Position numbers and translations under genes: made by a program | Source: Pseudomonadota bacterium | GTDB lineage: Bacteria; Desulfobacterota; Desulfovibrionia; Desulfovibrionales; Desulfovibrionaceae | Assembly (NCBI GenBank): GCA_018817515.1 | Contig: JAHIUD010000012.1 | Coordinates: 1 to 34,166, forward strand | Reading direction: 5' to 3' | DNA length: 34,166 nt | Notes under the pieces: generated by a model | What the model was told of the DNA's origin: nothing | Database searches by the model: none | The model's input: only the letters and a program-made list of their open reading frames with translations | Part shown: positions 1 through 8,644 of the stretch, one piece after another | Position numbering within the stretch: position 1 is the first letter of the stretch | Layout of the letters: the number at the start of each line of letters is the position of its first letter

Positions 1-91
1 CGGCGGAAAATCCTTTGCCCACACTGAACAGGGCGCGCGGCCCCAGGCCCAAAAGGGCGCTGGCGAGTAGCGCGCAGGAGATCGACCCCAG
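1..91 (+). other. Window edge; possible 3' tail of an upstream gene
   Basis: Two plus-strand frames are open from the left edge. One ends with TAG at 68-70. The other ends with TGA at 93-95 and would overlap the helicase ATG at 92 as ATGA, a common arrangement for coupled genes. Neither tail (22 or 30 codons) is recognisable, so I cannot say which, if either, is real. The only other element is the Shine-Dalgarno-like AGGAG near 77-81 that serves the helicase start. Confidence 0.2.
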
Positions 92-1834
92 ATGACAGAC
101 GAAATGAAGAGCGAAATGAAGAGCGACGCAAAAGACGAAGTGAAAGACACCGGCAAAGAGACCAGCGCAGGCGAAAGCGGCCACGCCGCCGCCAAGGCCC
201 CCGTCCAGCCGTCCATGCAGGCCTCCGGCCTGACCCAGGTCCAGAAGGCCCTGCTCTACGCCGAGCAGGCCGAACAGGCCAAACCGGTGGAGGCCGTAGG
301 CGTCATCGCCCCGGAGGACGCCCTGCCCGAGGTGAGCCTGGCCGACCTGCCCGCCTCCATGCAGGAGGCCTGCGCCCGCGCCGGGTGGGCCAGCCTCATG
401 CCCGTGCAGCGGCAGGCCCTGCCCTACATGCTCAAAAGCCGCGACATCATGGTCCAGGCGCGCACCGGCTCCGGCAAGACCGGGGCCTTCCTGCTGCCGC
501 TTTTAGGCCGCCTGAAGACCAGCCAGAACTCCTGCCAGGTGCTCATCCTGGTGCCCACGCGCGAGCTGGCCCAGCAGGTGGCGGCCGAGGCCACCACGGT
601 CTTCGCGGGAACCGGCATCGAGGCCGTGGCCGTGTACGGCGGCGTGGGCTACGGCGCGCAGCTGGAGGCCTTTGCCCGCGGCGCGCAGATCGTGGTCGGC
701 ACCCCGGGCCGCATCCTCGACCACCTGCTCAAGCGCTCACTGTCCCTGGCCGACCTGTCCACGCTGATCTTCGACGAAGCCGACCGCATGCTCTCCATCG
801 GCTTCTACCCGGACATGAAGGACATCCAGCGCTACCTGCCGCCGCGCAAGAGGATCCACGCGGCCATGTTCTCGGCCACCTTCCCGCAGCAGGTGCTGCG
901 CCTGGCCCAGGAGTTCCTCACCGATCCGGGCCGGCTGTCCCTGTCCGAGGGCCAGGTCCACATCGCGGACATGACCCACGCCTTCTACGAAATCCCGGGC
1001 ATGAACAAGGACCGCTGCCTCATGCGTATCCTGGAGATGGAATCCCCGGAATCGGCCATCATCTTCTGCAACACCAAGTCCGACGTGCACTACCTGACCG
1101 CGGTGCTGGGCCGCTTCGGCTACAACGCCGACGAGCTCTGCGCCGACCTGACCCAGGCCCGCCGCGACCAGGTGCTCACCAGCGTGCGCCAGGGCCAGCT
1201 GCGCTTTCTGATCGCCACCGACGTGGCCGGGCGCGGCATCGACATCCCCGGCCTTTCCCACGTCATCCTCTACAGCCCGCCGGAGAACCCCGAGAGCTAC
1301 ATCCACCGCGCAGGCCGCACGGGCCGCGCCGGGGCCTCGGGCACGGTCATCTCGCTGGTTGACGTCATGCAGAAGATGGAGCTGGTGCGCATCGCGCGGC
1401 AGTACGACATCCAGCTCCAGGAGCGCCAGCTCCCCACCGAGGCCGACATCGCGGCCCACGTGGCCCAGCGCCTGACCACGGTGCTGGAGGCCCGCCTGCG
1501 CGCCAAGGACAGCCTGGAGCGCGAGCGCATGCGCCGCTTCACGGACATGGCCAAGGCCATGAGCCAGGACGAGGACCAGGTGCTGCTCCTGGCCATGCTG
1601 CTTGACCAGAGCTACCAGCGCGCCATGCACACGCCCCCGCCCCTGCCCGACGGCAAGACCGAGGCCCGCAGACCCGAAGCCCAGTCCGGCGGCGGCGGTC
1701 GTCCTGGTGGCGGCGGCGGTGGTCGCGGCTCCGGTGGCGGCGGACGTTCCGGTGGCGGTTCCGGCGGCCCCTCCAGTGGCGGCGACGGCGCAGCCCAGCC
1801 CGGTTCCGGCCAGGGTCGCCGCCGCAGGCGCTAG
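92..1834 (+). CDS. DEAD-box ATP-dependent RNA helicase with Gly-rich tail
   Basis: This is a 580-residue superfamily 2 RNA helicase that unwinds or remodels RNA in ribosome assembly, translation or decay. Seen: the Walker A motif ARTGSGKT with Lys129, PTRELA, the DEAD box at residues 228-231 (FDEADRM), SAT, and HRAGRTGR starting at His405 in the second RecA lobe. The first 45 residues are charged and low-complexity with repeated MKS-type units. The last 50 or so are almost only Gly, Ser, Arg and Pro and end in an Arg run, a typical RNA-binding tail. The start at 92 has AGGAG about 10 bases upstream; ATGs at 104 and 116 are alternatives. The methyltransferase gene follows after 9 bases, suggesting co-transcription and a shared RNA-maturation role. 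The subfamily (RhlE, DeaD or other) cannot be settled by eye. Confidence 0.95.
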   Translation: MTDEMKSEMKSDAKDEVKDTGKETSAGESGHAAAKAPVQPSMQASGLTQVQKALLYAEQAEQAKPVEAVGVIAPEDALPEVSLADLPASMQEACARAGWASLMPVQRQALPYMLKSRDIMVQARTGSGKTGAFLLPLLGRLKTSQNSCQVLILVPTRELAQQVAAEATTVFAGTGIEAVAVYGGVGYGAQLEAFARGAQIVVGTPGRILDHLLKRSLSLADLSTLIFDEADRMLSIGFYPDMKDIQRYLPPRKRIHAAMFSATFPQQVLRLAQEFLTDPGRLSLSEGQVHIADMTHAFYEIPGMNKDRCLMRILEMESPESAIIFCNTKSDVHYLTAVLGRFGYNADELCADLTQARRDQVLTSVRQGQLRFLIATDVAGRGIDIPGLSHVILYSPPENPESYIHRAGRTGRAGASGTVISLVDVMQKMELVRIARQYDIQLQERQLPTEADIAAHVAQRLTTVLEARLRAKDSLERERMRRFTDMAKAMSQDEDQVLLLAMLLDQSYQRAMHTPPPLPDGKTEARRPEAQSGGGGRPGGGGGGRGSGGGGRSGGGSGGPSSGGDGAAQPGSGQGRRRRR

Positions 1835-1843
1835 GGGACGAGC

Positions 1844-3172
1844 ATGACCGCCCTGCCTCCGGCCCGCGCCGTCGCCCTCGACTGCCTGGCCTCCTGCCTG
1901 CTTGAAGGCCGCGACCTCCAGGCCGCGCTGGACACGGCCCTCATGGCCGACCCGCTCTCCGACCGCGACGCCGGGCTGGTGACGGAGCTCGTCTACGGAT
2001 ACTGCCGCCTCAAGGGTCGTTCCGAGGCGCTCCTGTCGCGCTTTCTCGACCCCGGACGCAAGCTGCCCGACGAGGCCATGCTGGCCCTCGGCCTGGCCGC
2101 CCACGAGATCGTCCACCTGGACCGCGTGCCGGCCTACGCCAGCGTGAACTGGGCCGTGGACTGGGCCAAGGGCTACACGAAAGCCCACCTGTCCGGGCTG
2201 TTCAACGCCGTGCTGCGCAAGGTGGCCGACATCGCCCAGAGCGCGCGCACCATCACCCCCTATCGCGAGAACGCGCGCGACGAAGTCGAGGCCTTGTCGC
2301 GCTTCTACTCCTGCCCGGAGTGGATCATCGGCATGTGGCTGAAAGAGTACCCGCGCGAGGACGTGGCCCGCTACCTCAAGGCCCAGGCCCGCCCGCCCGC
2401 CGTGGGCATCGCCGTGGACGCTGCCTACGCGGACGGAGCCGAGGCCCTGACGCTCAAGCTGGCGGCCCACCCGGCCTGCCTGGGCCGCTCTGGCCTCGGC
2501 CTGGCCTTCGAGTCCGGCACCTCGCTCACCGCCCTGGCCACGGACCTTGCCCTGACCCCGGAAGAAATCTCGGCCCTGTACCGCCAGGGTTTTGCCGCAC
2601 GCGAGGCCCTGGCCGCCCTTGACCCCGCAGGCTGGAAAACCCCGGCCTGGGACGCCTGCGCCGGTCGCGGCGGAAAGACCCGCCTGCTCCTTGAGGCCGG
2701 GCTCTCCCCGGTGCTGGCCAGCGACACCCACAAGGGCAGGCTCAGCGCGCTCTCGCGCGAGCTGGCGGCCTTTGCCGAGGACGGGCGGCTGGTGGTCTTC
2801 CGCGCCAGGGCCGACGAGCCTGCGGAAATTCCAGGCGGCCTGCGGCCCGCCAGCATCCTGCTCGACGCGCCCTGCACGGGCCTGGGCACGCTGTCGCGCC
2901 GCCCGGACATCAAGTGGAAGCGCACCCAGGCCGACGCCCAGAACCTCGTGCGCACCCAGGCGGCCATGCTGCGCCAGGCCTTTGAAACCCTGGCCCCGGG
3001 CGGCACGCTGTTCTACGTCACCTGCACCATCAACCCCGAGGAGAACCAGGGCCAGGTGGCGCGCTTCCTCAAGGACGTGCCCGCCGCGCGCCTGGCCGGG
3101 ACCTGGAGCACCGGAGCCGACGTGCCCACGGGCGAGTTCTTCTACTCCGCCACCTTGAGCAAGGACAAATAA
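1844..3172 (+). CDS. rsmB: 16S rRNA m5C methyltransferase, RsmB/Sun (NOL1/NOP2) family
   Basis: This is a 442-residue SAM-dependent RNA cytosine-C5 methyltransferase. Residues 1-130 or so look like the NusB-type helical RNA-binding domain that marks RsmB. The catalytic domain shows the SAM-binding motif DACAGRGGKT from residue 270, motif IV DAPCTG with Cys344, and motif VI VTCTINPEEN with Cys394. Those are the two cysteines used for release and catalysis in this family. Length matches RsmB (about 430 residues). It starts 9 bases after the helicase stop, so the two genes are probably one transcript. The family is certain; the exact rRNA position (C967 for E. coli RsmB) is inferred from the NusB-type N-terminus, which argues against RsmF-like enzymes. 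Confidence 0.88.
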   Translation: MTALPPARAVALDCLASCLLEGRDLQAALDTALMADPLSDRDAGLVTELVYGYCRLKGRSEALLSRFLDPGRKLPDEAMLALGLAAHEIVHLDRVPAYASVNWAVDWAKGYTKAHLSGLFNAVLRKVADIAQSARTITPYRENARDEVEALSRFYSCPEWIIGMWLKEYPREDVARYLKAQARPPAVGIAVDAAYADGAEALTLKLAAHPACLGRSGLGLAFESGTSLTALATDLALTPEEISALYRQGFAAREALAALDPAGWKTPAWDACAGRGGKTRLLLEAGLSPVLASDTHKGRLSALSRELAAFAEDGRLVVFRARADEPAEIPGGLRPASILLDAPCTGLGTLSRRPDIKWKRTQADAQNLVRTQAAMLRQAFETLAPGGTLFYVTCTINPEENQGQVARFLKDVPAARLAGTWSTGADVPTGEFFYSATLSKDK

Positions 3173-3204
3173 GCAGGGGAGACAGCCGCAATCGCCCGTC
3201 CCTC

Positions 3205-3233
3205 TTTACATGCAGCGCCTGGGCGGGTATCTG
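3205..3233 (+). promoter_or_regulatory. Candidate sigma-70-type promoter for the PAS kinase
   Basis: TTTACA (3205-3210, 5 of 6 to consensus), then a 17-base spacer, then TATCTG (3228-3233, 3 of 6). It lies in the 83-base gap between the methyltransferase and the kinase and would place transcription start near 3240, about 16 bases before the kinase ATG. The -10 box is weak, so this is tentative. Confidence 0.35.
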
Positions 3234-3255
3234 GCGTAGTGGAGCACCTGAACCC

Positions 3256-5526
3256 ATGAGCGCGAAAAACACCGCCGACGCCAGTCCCCCTGCAGGATCA
3301 AGCCCTGCGGCAGGCCTTGATCTGTCTGGAGACAACATCTTCCAGACGGTCTTTCAGGCCAGTCTGGCGATCATGTACCTGCTCGACCCCCATACCGGGG
3401 TCATCCTGGATGCCAACCCGGCGGCCAGCGCCTTCTACGGCATCCCGCGCGCGGAGTTGCGCGGCCTGCCCCTGGCGGGCCTGTCCACCCTGACCATGCG
3501 CAAGATCAAGACCATCCTGGCGGAAATTCGCAAAAACGGAAGCGGACACCTGCTCAGCCGACACCGCCTGAAGAACGGCGAGCTGCGCGACGTGGAGCTT
3601 CACGCCACGCCCATGGCCCTGGCCGACGGACGCGAATGCATCTTCATCATCGTCCACGACATCGCTGCACGCATCCAGGCCGAGCGCAACCTGCGCGAGC
3701 GCGAGAGCCTGCTGCGCGCCATCCTGGATTCCGCGGGCGACGGCATCGGCTTCAAGGACCGCGCCCACATCTACCGCGAGGCCAACCCGGCCTTCTGCCA
3801 GCTCCTGGGACGCAACTGCAAGGACGTGCTGGGGCACAAGAGCGCGGACTTCAGCGACCGCCGCAGAAACGCCAAGTACATCGACGAATCCGACAACGAG
3901 GTCATGCGCACGCGCCAAAGCGTGATCTACGAGAGCAACTACACCTGCCCGGAGGGCACCCGCACCCTGAGCGTGAACAAGGCCCCTGTGCTGGACGGCC
4001 AGGGCGACTGCCTCGGCGTGGTCTTCATCGCCCACGACATCACCGAGCAGCGCGTGGCCGAGGCCGCCCTGCGCCAGTCCGAGGGGCTGCTGCGGGCCAT
4101 GCTCCAATCCGCCCAGGACGCCATCTACATCACCGACTCCTTGGGCCTTTTGAGCGAAATCAACCCGGCCTTCTGCGAACTGGTGGACAAGCCGCGCGAG
4201 GCCCTCCTGGGCCAGCCGCTGACCGCCGCCTTCGAGCCCGAGGAGCTGAACATCCAGCAATCCACCAGGCAGCTGGCGCTCGATACCCAGGGCCCGGTGA
4301 ACTTCACCCAGCGCATCAAGCGGCCCGGCCGCGACTCCTGGATCAACGTGGTCAAGACCCCGGTCATCGACGACCAGGGCTACTGCCTGGGTGTGGTCAG
4401 CATGGGCCGCGACATCACCGCCCAGAAAACCGGCGAGATCGCCCTGCGCGAGAGCGAGCGGCGCTTCTCCGTCCTGGTGCACCAGTCCCCGGTGGGCGTG
4501 TTCGAGACCGACGCCAAGGGCAAGCTGACCTTCGCCAATGACCGCATGCTGCGCCTGACCGGCAGGCCGCTTGAGCAGCTGCTCGGCACGGACTGGCTCG
4601 CCAGCATCCACCCGGAGGAGCGCCAGGAGTTCACGCGCGACTGGCACGCGGCCCTGTCCGCCCGGCGCGAGTTCTCGACGGAAGTGCGCCTGCGCACCCC
4701 GCGCGGGACCCTCACCTGGGTCACTACCCTGATGCGGCCCATGCGCGACAACGCCAGCCGCATCGTGGGCTACCTGGGCGCGGTCTCCGACATCAGCGAA
4801 CGCAAGAAGGCCGAGAACATGCGCGAGGATGTGGAGAAGGTCATCCGCCACGATCTGAAGAGCCCGCTCTCGGCCATAGGCAACGCCGCGGAACTTCTGG
4901 AGATGCTCGGGCCGCTCAACGCCGAGCAGACGCACGTGCTGGAGGAGCTGCGCTCCCTGTCCAAGCGCATGTACGGGCTCATCAACCTCTCGCTGGACCT
5001 GCGGGCCATGGAGACCGGCCGCTACACCCTGGAGCCGGAGAGCTTCGATCTTGGCGCGGCGCTGGAGGCCCTCCGGGCCGAGCTGCGGCCGCTGACCGAC
5101 GGCAAGGAGCTCTCCCTGCGCATGAAGGTGGAGGGGCGTGGACCGCTGCTGGTGTTGGGCGAACGCAGGTTGGTGGACACGGTGTTCGTGAACCTGCTGA
5201 AGAACGCCGCCGAGGCCTCGCCCGAAGGCGCGGATATTTTGGTGCGGCTCAAGGCCCAGAAGGGCTTTGCCGTGGCCACCCTGCGCAACAGCGGCGAGGT
5301 GCCGCTGGACATCCGCGAGCGCTTCTTCGAGAAGTACGCCACCTCGGGCAAGCTCCACGGCACGGGCCTGGGGACCTATTCTGCCCGGCTCATGGTGCGC
5401 GCCTTAAACGGCAGCATCGAGCTCGACACCTCGGAGCCAGGCGCCACCACCCTGGTGGTGCGCCTGCCCCTGGCGGAGCAGACGCAGCAGGCAAATCAGG
5501 CCGATCAGGCGGGTCCAGCCGCCTAG
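3256..5526 (+). CDS. Soluble multi-PAS sensor histidine kinase
   Basis: This 756-residue histidine kinase has no membrane segment or signal peptide, so it senses a cytoplasmic cue. Four PAS-type sensor units are visible, at roughly residues 25-135, 150-270, 275-395 and 400-520. Each starts with an FxxxxxSxxDxI-like helix and ends in a C-terminal DIT/DIS segment. The dimerisation and phosphoacceptor domain carries IRHDLKSPLSA with His532, followed by an HATPase domain (NLLKNAAE as N box, GTGLGTYSARL as G2 box) up to about residue 745. The tail is Gln/Ala-rich. No response regulator is encoded next to it, so its partner is elsewhere. It converges on the GGDEF-EAL gene, leaving 82 bases in which I see no clear terminator hairpin. 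Confidence 0.92.
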   Translation: MSAKNTADASPPAGSSPAAGLDLSGDNIFQTVFQASLAIMYLLDPHTGVILDANPAASAFYGIPRAELRGLPLAGLSTLTMRKIKTILAEIRKNGSGHLLSRHRLKNGELRDVELHATPMALADGRECIFIIVHDIAARIQAERNLRERESLLRAILDSAGDGIGFKDRAHIYREANPAFCQLLGRNCKDVLGHKSADFSDRRRNAKYIDESDNEVMRTRQSVIYESNYTCPEGTRTLSVNKAPVLDGQGDCLGVVFIAHDITEQRVAEAALRQSEGLLRAMLQSAQDAIYITDSLGLLSEINPAFCELVDKPREALLGQPLTAAFEPEELNIQQSTRQLALDTQGPVNFTQRIKRPGRDSWINVVKTPVIDDQGYCLGVVSMGRDITAQKTGEIALRESERRFSVLVHQSPVGVFETDAKGKLTFANDRMLRLTGRPLEQLLGTDWLASIHPEERQEFTRDWHAALSARREFSTEVRLRTPRGTLTWVTTLMRPMRDNASRIVGYLGAVSDISERKKAENMREDVEKVIRHDLKSPLSAIGNAAELLEMLGPLNAEQTHVLEELRSLSKRMYGLINLSLDLRAMETGRYTLEPESFDLGAALEALRAELRPLTDGKELSLRMKVEGRGPLLVLGERRLVDTVFVNLLKNAAEASPEGADILVRLKAQKGFAVATLRNSGEVPLDIRERFFEKYATSGKLHGTGLGTYSARLMVRALNGSIELDTSEPGATTLVVRLPLAEQTQQANQADQAGPAA

Positions 5527-5608
5527 CCACGCCCGCGCGCCCATCGCCCCTGGCCGCCAGTACGGCTGCCCCAAATAGACGAACCTGGGCGCGAATCTCA
5601 TCGCGACA

Positions 5609-8600
5609 CTACGCTTGCGCCACCTCGACGCCGCCGCGGCGCACCAGTTCCAGGACCTCGGCCAGGGGCATGGGCCGGGCAAAGAGGTACCCCTGCCCCA
5701 GGGTGCAGCCCAGGGCCAGGAGCTGTTCGCGTTGCTCGGCGGTCTCCACGCCCTCGGCCATCACGCCCATGCCCAGGCCCGACGCCAACGACACCACGGC
5801 CTGCACGATGCGCAGGCTTTGGCGCCCCTGCTCCATTCCCGTGACGAAGCGCATGTCCACCTTGAGGGCGTCGATGGGATACTGCTGCAAGGAGAAAAGC
5901 GAGGAGTAGCCGGTGCCGAAGTCGTCCAGGGCCACGCGCAGGCCGCTCTCGCGCAGTTGCCAGAGCCTGCGCGCCGCAACGCGCGGATCATGCATGAGCT
6001 CGGTCTCGGCAAGCTCCACCACGACGCTGCCCGGAGCCACTCCGGACGCCGCCATGGCCTGGGCCAGGGACTCGGCCAGGTCGCCCTGGCTGAACTGCCG
6101 CCCGGAGATGTTTATGTGCAGGGGCAGCGGCGGTGCGCCGGGGACCAGCTTCTGCCAGTTGGCGGCATCGCCGCAGGCCTGGCCCAGCAACCACTGGCCA
6201 AGCGGCAGCATGAGCCCGCACTCCTCCGCCGCAGCCAGAAACTCCGCCGGCGGCAAGAGCCCGCGAGTCTCGTGGCGCCAGCGCAGCAGCGCCTCCAACC
6301 CGGTAAGCGCGCCGCTCTTCATGTCCACGATGGGCTGGTAGAATAGCTCGAAGTGCCGCCCGTCCACGGCCAGGCGCAGCTCGGTCTCCAGCGTCAGGTG
6401 GCGCATGGCCTTGGCCCGCAGGCCGGAATGGAAGACCTTGTAGCGGCCCCGGCCCAGGTCCTTGGCGCGGTACATGGCGATGTCGGCGTCGCGCAGCAGG
6501 TCGTCGGTGTTGTCGTACTCCCCGGAGGAAAAGACGATGCCGATGGAGGCCGAGGTGTGGATGTCGCGCCCGCCGACCTGCACCGGATGGCGCACATCCT
6601 CCAGGATGCGCCCGGCGATGTGGATGGCGTCGCGCGGGGCGGCGATGCCGTCGAGCAGCACCACGAACTCGTCGCCGCCCAGGCGGGCCACGGTGTCCAC
6701 GTCGCGCACCACGGCCTCGAGCCTGCGGGCCACGGTGGTCAAAAGCGCATCGCCCGCCAGATGCCCCAGGGTGTCGTTGATGCGTTTGAAACGGTCCAGG
6801 TCAAGCAGGAGCACGGCCAGGCGATGGTCCGGGCTGCGCAGGGAGCGCTTGAGCGAGTGCTCCAGGCGGTTGCCGAACAGGGCGCGGTTGGCCAGGCCGG
6901 TCAAGGTGTCGTGCAGGGCGTGGTGCGTCAGCTTCTTCTGGGTCTTCACGCGCTCGGTGACGTCGCGGATGCTTTCGATGGCCCCGATGACCGCGCCCTC
7001 GGTGTTGAACAGCGGGGTGGCGATGGCCGAAAGGTGCACCGGCCGCCCGCCCATGTTTGGCACGGCGATCTCCGCGCGCAGGGTGCGGCCCACGCGCACC
7101 ACGCCGGGATAGAGCCGTTCCAGCTCCGGGTCATCCTCGTCGGCGCGCAGCACCATGTCGATGAGCGTGGGCCTGCGCTCATTGTAAAAGGGCTCGGCAT
7201 AGGCGTATTGGTTCTGGCCCACCATCTGCCCGGCGCTGACCCCGGTGATCTCCACTATGGCCCGGTTCCAGGCGATGACCCGGCCCGCGCGGTCGATGAC
7301 GAAAGTGGCGTCGGGCAGAAAGTCCAGGATGTCCATGAAGCGTTGCTCGGATTCCTTGAGCTTGCGCTCGGCGTGCTGGCGCTCCTCTATCTCCCGGGTC
7401 AGCGAGCGGTTGCGCTGGGTCAGCTCGTCGGTGCGCTGCGCCACCACGCCTTCCAGCTCCAGGTTGAACTGCGCCAGCTTCTCGTAGCTGGTCTCCATCT
7501 CGCGCGCGTAGGATTCCTTGATCTCAAGGGCGCTGATGATACCGCTGCGCGCCGCCTCCATGTGCTCGGCCATCTCATTGAAGCCCTCTGCCAGGGCGCC
7601 CAGCTCGTCTTCCCGGTCCACGCTGACGCGCGTGCCGAGCCGCCCCTGGGTCAGGGCCTGGAGGCCCCCGCGCAGAATCTGGATTGGCCGGGTGAAGGAG
7701 TTGGCCACGATGAAGCCCAGGACCAGGGCCAGCAGCAGGGCCAGGGCCACGGAGAGGAGCACCAGCCGGGTGGTGTCGTGGATGCCCAGGCGGATGTCCT
7801 CATTGTCCATCAGGGACATGAGCGTGGCCACGGCCCGGCCCTGGTTGTCGCGCAGGGTGGCCGCCGCCATGGCGTAGGAGCCGCCGGGCCCGGGCCGGAT
7901 GCCCAGAGACACGGGCTGCTCCTGCCCCCCGGGCGCTGGCAGGTCAAGCCCGGAGGCCACGCTCCCGCCATGCTCGTCCACCAGGGTGCTGACGATGCGG
8001 CCGGAGCCGTCCCAGCGCAGGGCGAAGTCGGCGCGCACCTGATCCTTGAGCGCGGTGAGCTGGGTTGCGCCCACGGGATAGGTCACGGCCACCACGCCCT
8101 GAACCTGCATGGTACCGGGCGCAAGCACCGGGGCAAAGGCCCGGATGCAGAGGCCCGAGGGGGCGGCATAAAAATCCGCGCTGCCGACGAGGTCCAGCGC
8201 GTTCTTCAGGGCCAGGCTGTCCAGCGGTGTGGCGGACCGCCCGGCCAACCCGTCGTCCGCGCCCACTCCGGCGGACGCAACGAGCCGCCCGTTCTTGTCG
8301 AAGACCTCCACCAGCCCCAAGAACCACAGGGAGCGGGCCTCTTCCAGCAGGCCATCCAGACCCTGCGCGCCGATGCCGGCGCGCACCTCGGAGAGCCCGG
8401 CCAGGTGCCGGGCCGTGGTCTCGGCCTGGCGCGAGAGGCGCAGAAGCGAGTTCTGGGCCTCGTGCAGGGCGGCCACGGACTGCTCGCTCAGGTCGCTTTC
8501 CATGCGCCGCAGGTGGATGAACATATTGGCCACCGTGGCCAGCGTCACCGTGGCAAGGATGACCAACAGCAGCACGACGACCAGCCGGTTGCGCACGGAG

Positions 8601-8644
8601 TGCCGCAGAGAGCGGGGAAGCTTCAGCTTCAGGCGCACAGGCAT
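5609..8644 (-). CDS. Membrane GGDEF-EAL bifunctional c-di-GMP enzyme with periplasmic sensor, HAMP and PAS
   Basis: This 1011-residue inner-membrane protein makes and/or degrades c-di-GMP. Order: TM1 about 17-42, a periplasmic region of about 245 residues, TM2 about 287-315, HAMP about 315-370, coiled coil, PAS about 440-560, GGDEF, EAL. The cyclase site is intact (RLGGDEF, GGDEF at 656-660) and has the inhibitory RxxD five residues upstream (RDVD). The phosphodiesterase also looks competent: EAL at 784-786, HINIS, ELAETEL, DDFGTGYSSL, LKVDM and AEGVET. The ATG at 8644 overlaps the upstream stop as TGATG, with GGGAG just before it; GTG at 8647 is an alternative. It is the last gene of an operon with two binding proteins, suggesting its periplasmic domain is controlled by their ligands. 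Confidence 0.93.
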   Translation of the reverse strand: MPVRLKLKLPRSLRHSVRNRLVVVLLLVILATVTLATVANMFIHLRRMESDLSEQSVAALHEAQNSLLRLSRQAETTARHLAGLSEVRAGIGAQGLDGLLEEARSLWFLGLVEVFDKNGRLVASAGVGADDGLAGRSATPLDSLALKNALDLVGSADFYAAPSGLCIRAFAPVLAPGTMQVQGVVAVTYPVGATQLTALKDQVRADFALRWDGSGRIVSTLVDEHGGSVASGLDLPAPGGQEQPVSLGIRPGPGGSYAMAAATLRDNQGRAVATLMSLMDNEDIRLGIHDTTRLVLLSVALALLLALVLGFIVANSFTRPIQILRGGLQALTQGRLGTRVSVDREDELGALAEGFNEMAEHMEAARSGIISALEIKESYAREMETSYEKLAQFNLELEGVVAQRTDELTQRNRSLTREIEERQHAERKLKESEQRFMDILDFLPDATFVIDRAGRVIAWNRAIVEITGVSAGQMVGQNQYAYAEPFYNERRPTLIDMVLRADEDDPELERLYPGVVRVGRTLRAEIAVPNMGGRPVHLSAIATPLFNTEGAVIGAIESIRDVTERVKTQKKLTHHALHDTLTGLANRALFGNRLEHSLKRSLRSPDHRLAVLLLDLDRFKRINDTLGHLAGDALLTTVARRLEAVVRDVDTVARLGGDEFVVLLDGIAAPRDAIHIAGRILEDVRHPVQVGGRDIHTSASIGIVFSSGEYDNTDDLLRDADIAMYRAKDLGRGRYKVFHSGLRAKAMRHLTLETELRLAVDGRHFELFYQPIVDMKSGALTGLEALLRWRHETRGLLPPAEFLAAAEECGLMLPLGQWLLGQACGDAANWQKLVPGAPPLPLHINISGRQFSQGDLAESLAQAMAASGVAPGSVVVELAETELMHDPRVAARRLWQLRESGLRVALDDFGTGYSSLFSLQQYPIDALKVDMRFVTGMEQGRQSLRIVQAVVSLASGLGMGVMAEGVETAEQREQLLALGCTLGQGYLFARPMPLAEVLELVRRGGVEVAQA

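Noticed and set aside
737-5358. Very long open frames on the minus strand opposite the helicase, methyltransferase and PAS kinase genes (over 600 codons each)
   Set aside because: They are antisense to clearly functional genes, are rich in His, Gly, Gln and Val repeats and show no motifs. High third-position GC keeps the complementary frame free of stops.
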